DNA of 5,425 nucleotides from CAJQND01 sp051010055 (lineage in GTDB: Bacteria; Pseudomonadota; Alphaproteobacteria; Rhizobiales; CAJQND01): NCBI GenBank assembly GCA_051010055.1, contig JBPCVY010000046.1:1-5425 (forward strand). The letters run 5' to 3'. The notes below the pieces were generated by a model, which was not told the DNA's origin, made no database searches, and saw nothing but the letters and a program-made list of their open reading frames with translations. Of the stretch, positions 4,899-5,425 are shown piece by piece; the stretch's first letter is position 1; every line of letters begins with the position of its first letter. A program made the position numbers and the translations under genes.

Positions 4899-5425
4899 CC
4901 GTTTCGCCGGGTTCGTATAGCGTTTCGCGGCCAATTCTGTCAAGGCAGAGCTCAGCTGTCCATGGCAACATGAGCGCGCCGCACCGCGAATCCCGGTAAA
5001 GCCGCTCAAGCGGCAATGATTTCAGCATGGATTGCCCACCACAGGTGCGGATCGCCAACCGGCACAAATCATTCGATGTTTCCATAACCGTGTGATTGGT
5101 TGCATAGGCGCGCAGCACCTGTTCCTTTGTGGGGTTGCACCTTGCCTCACTCACGGTCTGGAACCAAAGCGCCTTGGCTGCATCAAGCTTGATGCGCATT
5201 TCCGCAACGGCGATTTGTTTGGTGGGATACATGCGCCGTTTCACCGGTGGAGTTCCCGGCACCTCGCCACGCAAATACTTCACGGTGAAATCAAAAGCCC
5301 CCTGGGCAATGCCAAGATAGGCCGGGCTAAGGGTCAGGAACATATGAGGCCAGGACGATGCGGCCTTGAAGTACACCCCCTGCGGCATGAGCTCTTCTTC
5401 ATCGCCAACGAACACATCATCAAAC
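4891..5425 (-). CDS. Acyl-CoA dehydrogenase-family flavoprotein, C-terminal part (5' end off right edge)
   Basis: The last 177 residues of an acyl-CoA dehydrogenase-like protein are visible; the frame is open to the right edge, so the start is outside the window. Family members are cytoplasmic FAD enzymes, usually forming the alpha,beta double bond of acyl-CoAs. The visible part runs from the end of the beta-barrel domain (FDDVFVGDEEEL) into the C-terminal helical domain. There are helix segments around SPAYLGIAQGAFDF and PTKQIAVAEMRIKLDAAKAL, then RTCGGQSMLKSLPLERLYRD. The last matches the conserved GG.......pLER.yRD motif that contacts FAD across the subunit interface. The segment after it reads SRCGALMLPWTAELCLDRIG. 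Common dehydrogenases have an EGT..I type sequence there with the catalytic Glu, and here that position aligns with Pro, so the exact reaction is uncertain. It overlaps the CoA ligase by 8 bases and is probably its operon partner. Superfamily is secure; function is not. Confidence 0.88.
   Translation of the reverse strand, partial: FDDVFVGDEEELMPQGVYFKAASSWPHMFLTLSPAYLGIAQGAFDFTVKYLRGEVPGTPPVKRRMYPTKQIAVAEMRIKLDAAKALWFQTVSEARCNPTKEQVLRAYATNHTVMETSNDLCRLAIRTCGGQSMLKSLPLERLYRDSRCGALMLPWTAELCLDRIGRETLYEPGETDD

Noticed and set aside
4230..4973. Plus-strand open frame of 247 codons opposite the CoA ligase and dehydrogenase
   Set aside because: It is antisense to two strongly supported genes, crosses their junction, has no recognisable motif, and its His/Arg/Gln-rich composition is typical of a shadow frame.
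4899..5009. N-terminal extension of the CoA ligase from a TTG at 5009
   Set aside because: It would overlap the dehydrogenase by over 100 bases and add 37 residues unlike the family. The ATG at 4898 gives a normal N-terminus and a classic stop/start overlap.
1..5425. Mobile element, CRISPR array, tRNA/rRNA or a new defence-type system
   Set aside because: I saw no transposase or integrase motifs, no terminal inverted or regularly spaced repeats, and no RNA gene signature. All sizeable stretches are explained by six co-directional metabolic and transport genes.

Overview
The window appears to be an ordinary chromosomal stretch from a Gram-negative bacterium, most likely an alphaproteobacterium. 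The base composition is moderately GC-rich by eye, there is a DctPQM-type TRAP transporter, and TRAP loci of this kind next to acyl-CoA genes are common in that class. The taxonomic assignment is an inference from gene content only. Every supported gene lies on the minus strand, so the genes read from right to left.

In transcription order there are six genes. The first is the 3' end of an acyl-CoA dehydrogenase-like flavoprotein (5425 to 4891, its 5' end outside the window). The second is a complete class I adenylate-forming acyl-CoA synthetase (4898 to 3405), whose start overlaps the dehydrogenase stop by 8 bases. After a 122-base AT-rich intergenic region comes a complete TRAP transporter operon. 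It holds the periplasmic binding protein dctP (3282 to 2257), the small membrane subunit dctQ (2188 to 1649) and the large membrane subunit dctM (1639 to 323). After 67 bases, the N-terminal 85 codons of glucose-6-phosphate dehydrogenase (zwf) begin with GTG at 255 and run off the left edge.

The simplest functional reading is an uptake-activate-oxidise set. The TRAP system imports an organic acid with Na+, the ligase converts a carboxylate to its CoA thioester, and the dehydrogenase-like flavoprotein acts on the thioester. The substrate cannot be read from the sequence, and the link between the two gene pairs rests only on proximity. zwf (oxidative pentose phosphate / Entner-Doudoroff entry) is probably a neighbouring housekeeping gene.

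Regulatory signals include a strong Shine-Dalgarno for each TRAP gene and a hairpin in the dctP-dctQ gap that could help make binding protein in excess of the permease. The acs-dctP gap holds a candidate sigma70 -35 box overlapped by an imperfect inverted repeat that could be an operator. I found no mobile element, RNA gene, CRISPR array or clearly novel system. The most unusual protein-level feature is that the dehydrogenase lacks the usual catalytic glutamate at the canonical C-terminal position.
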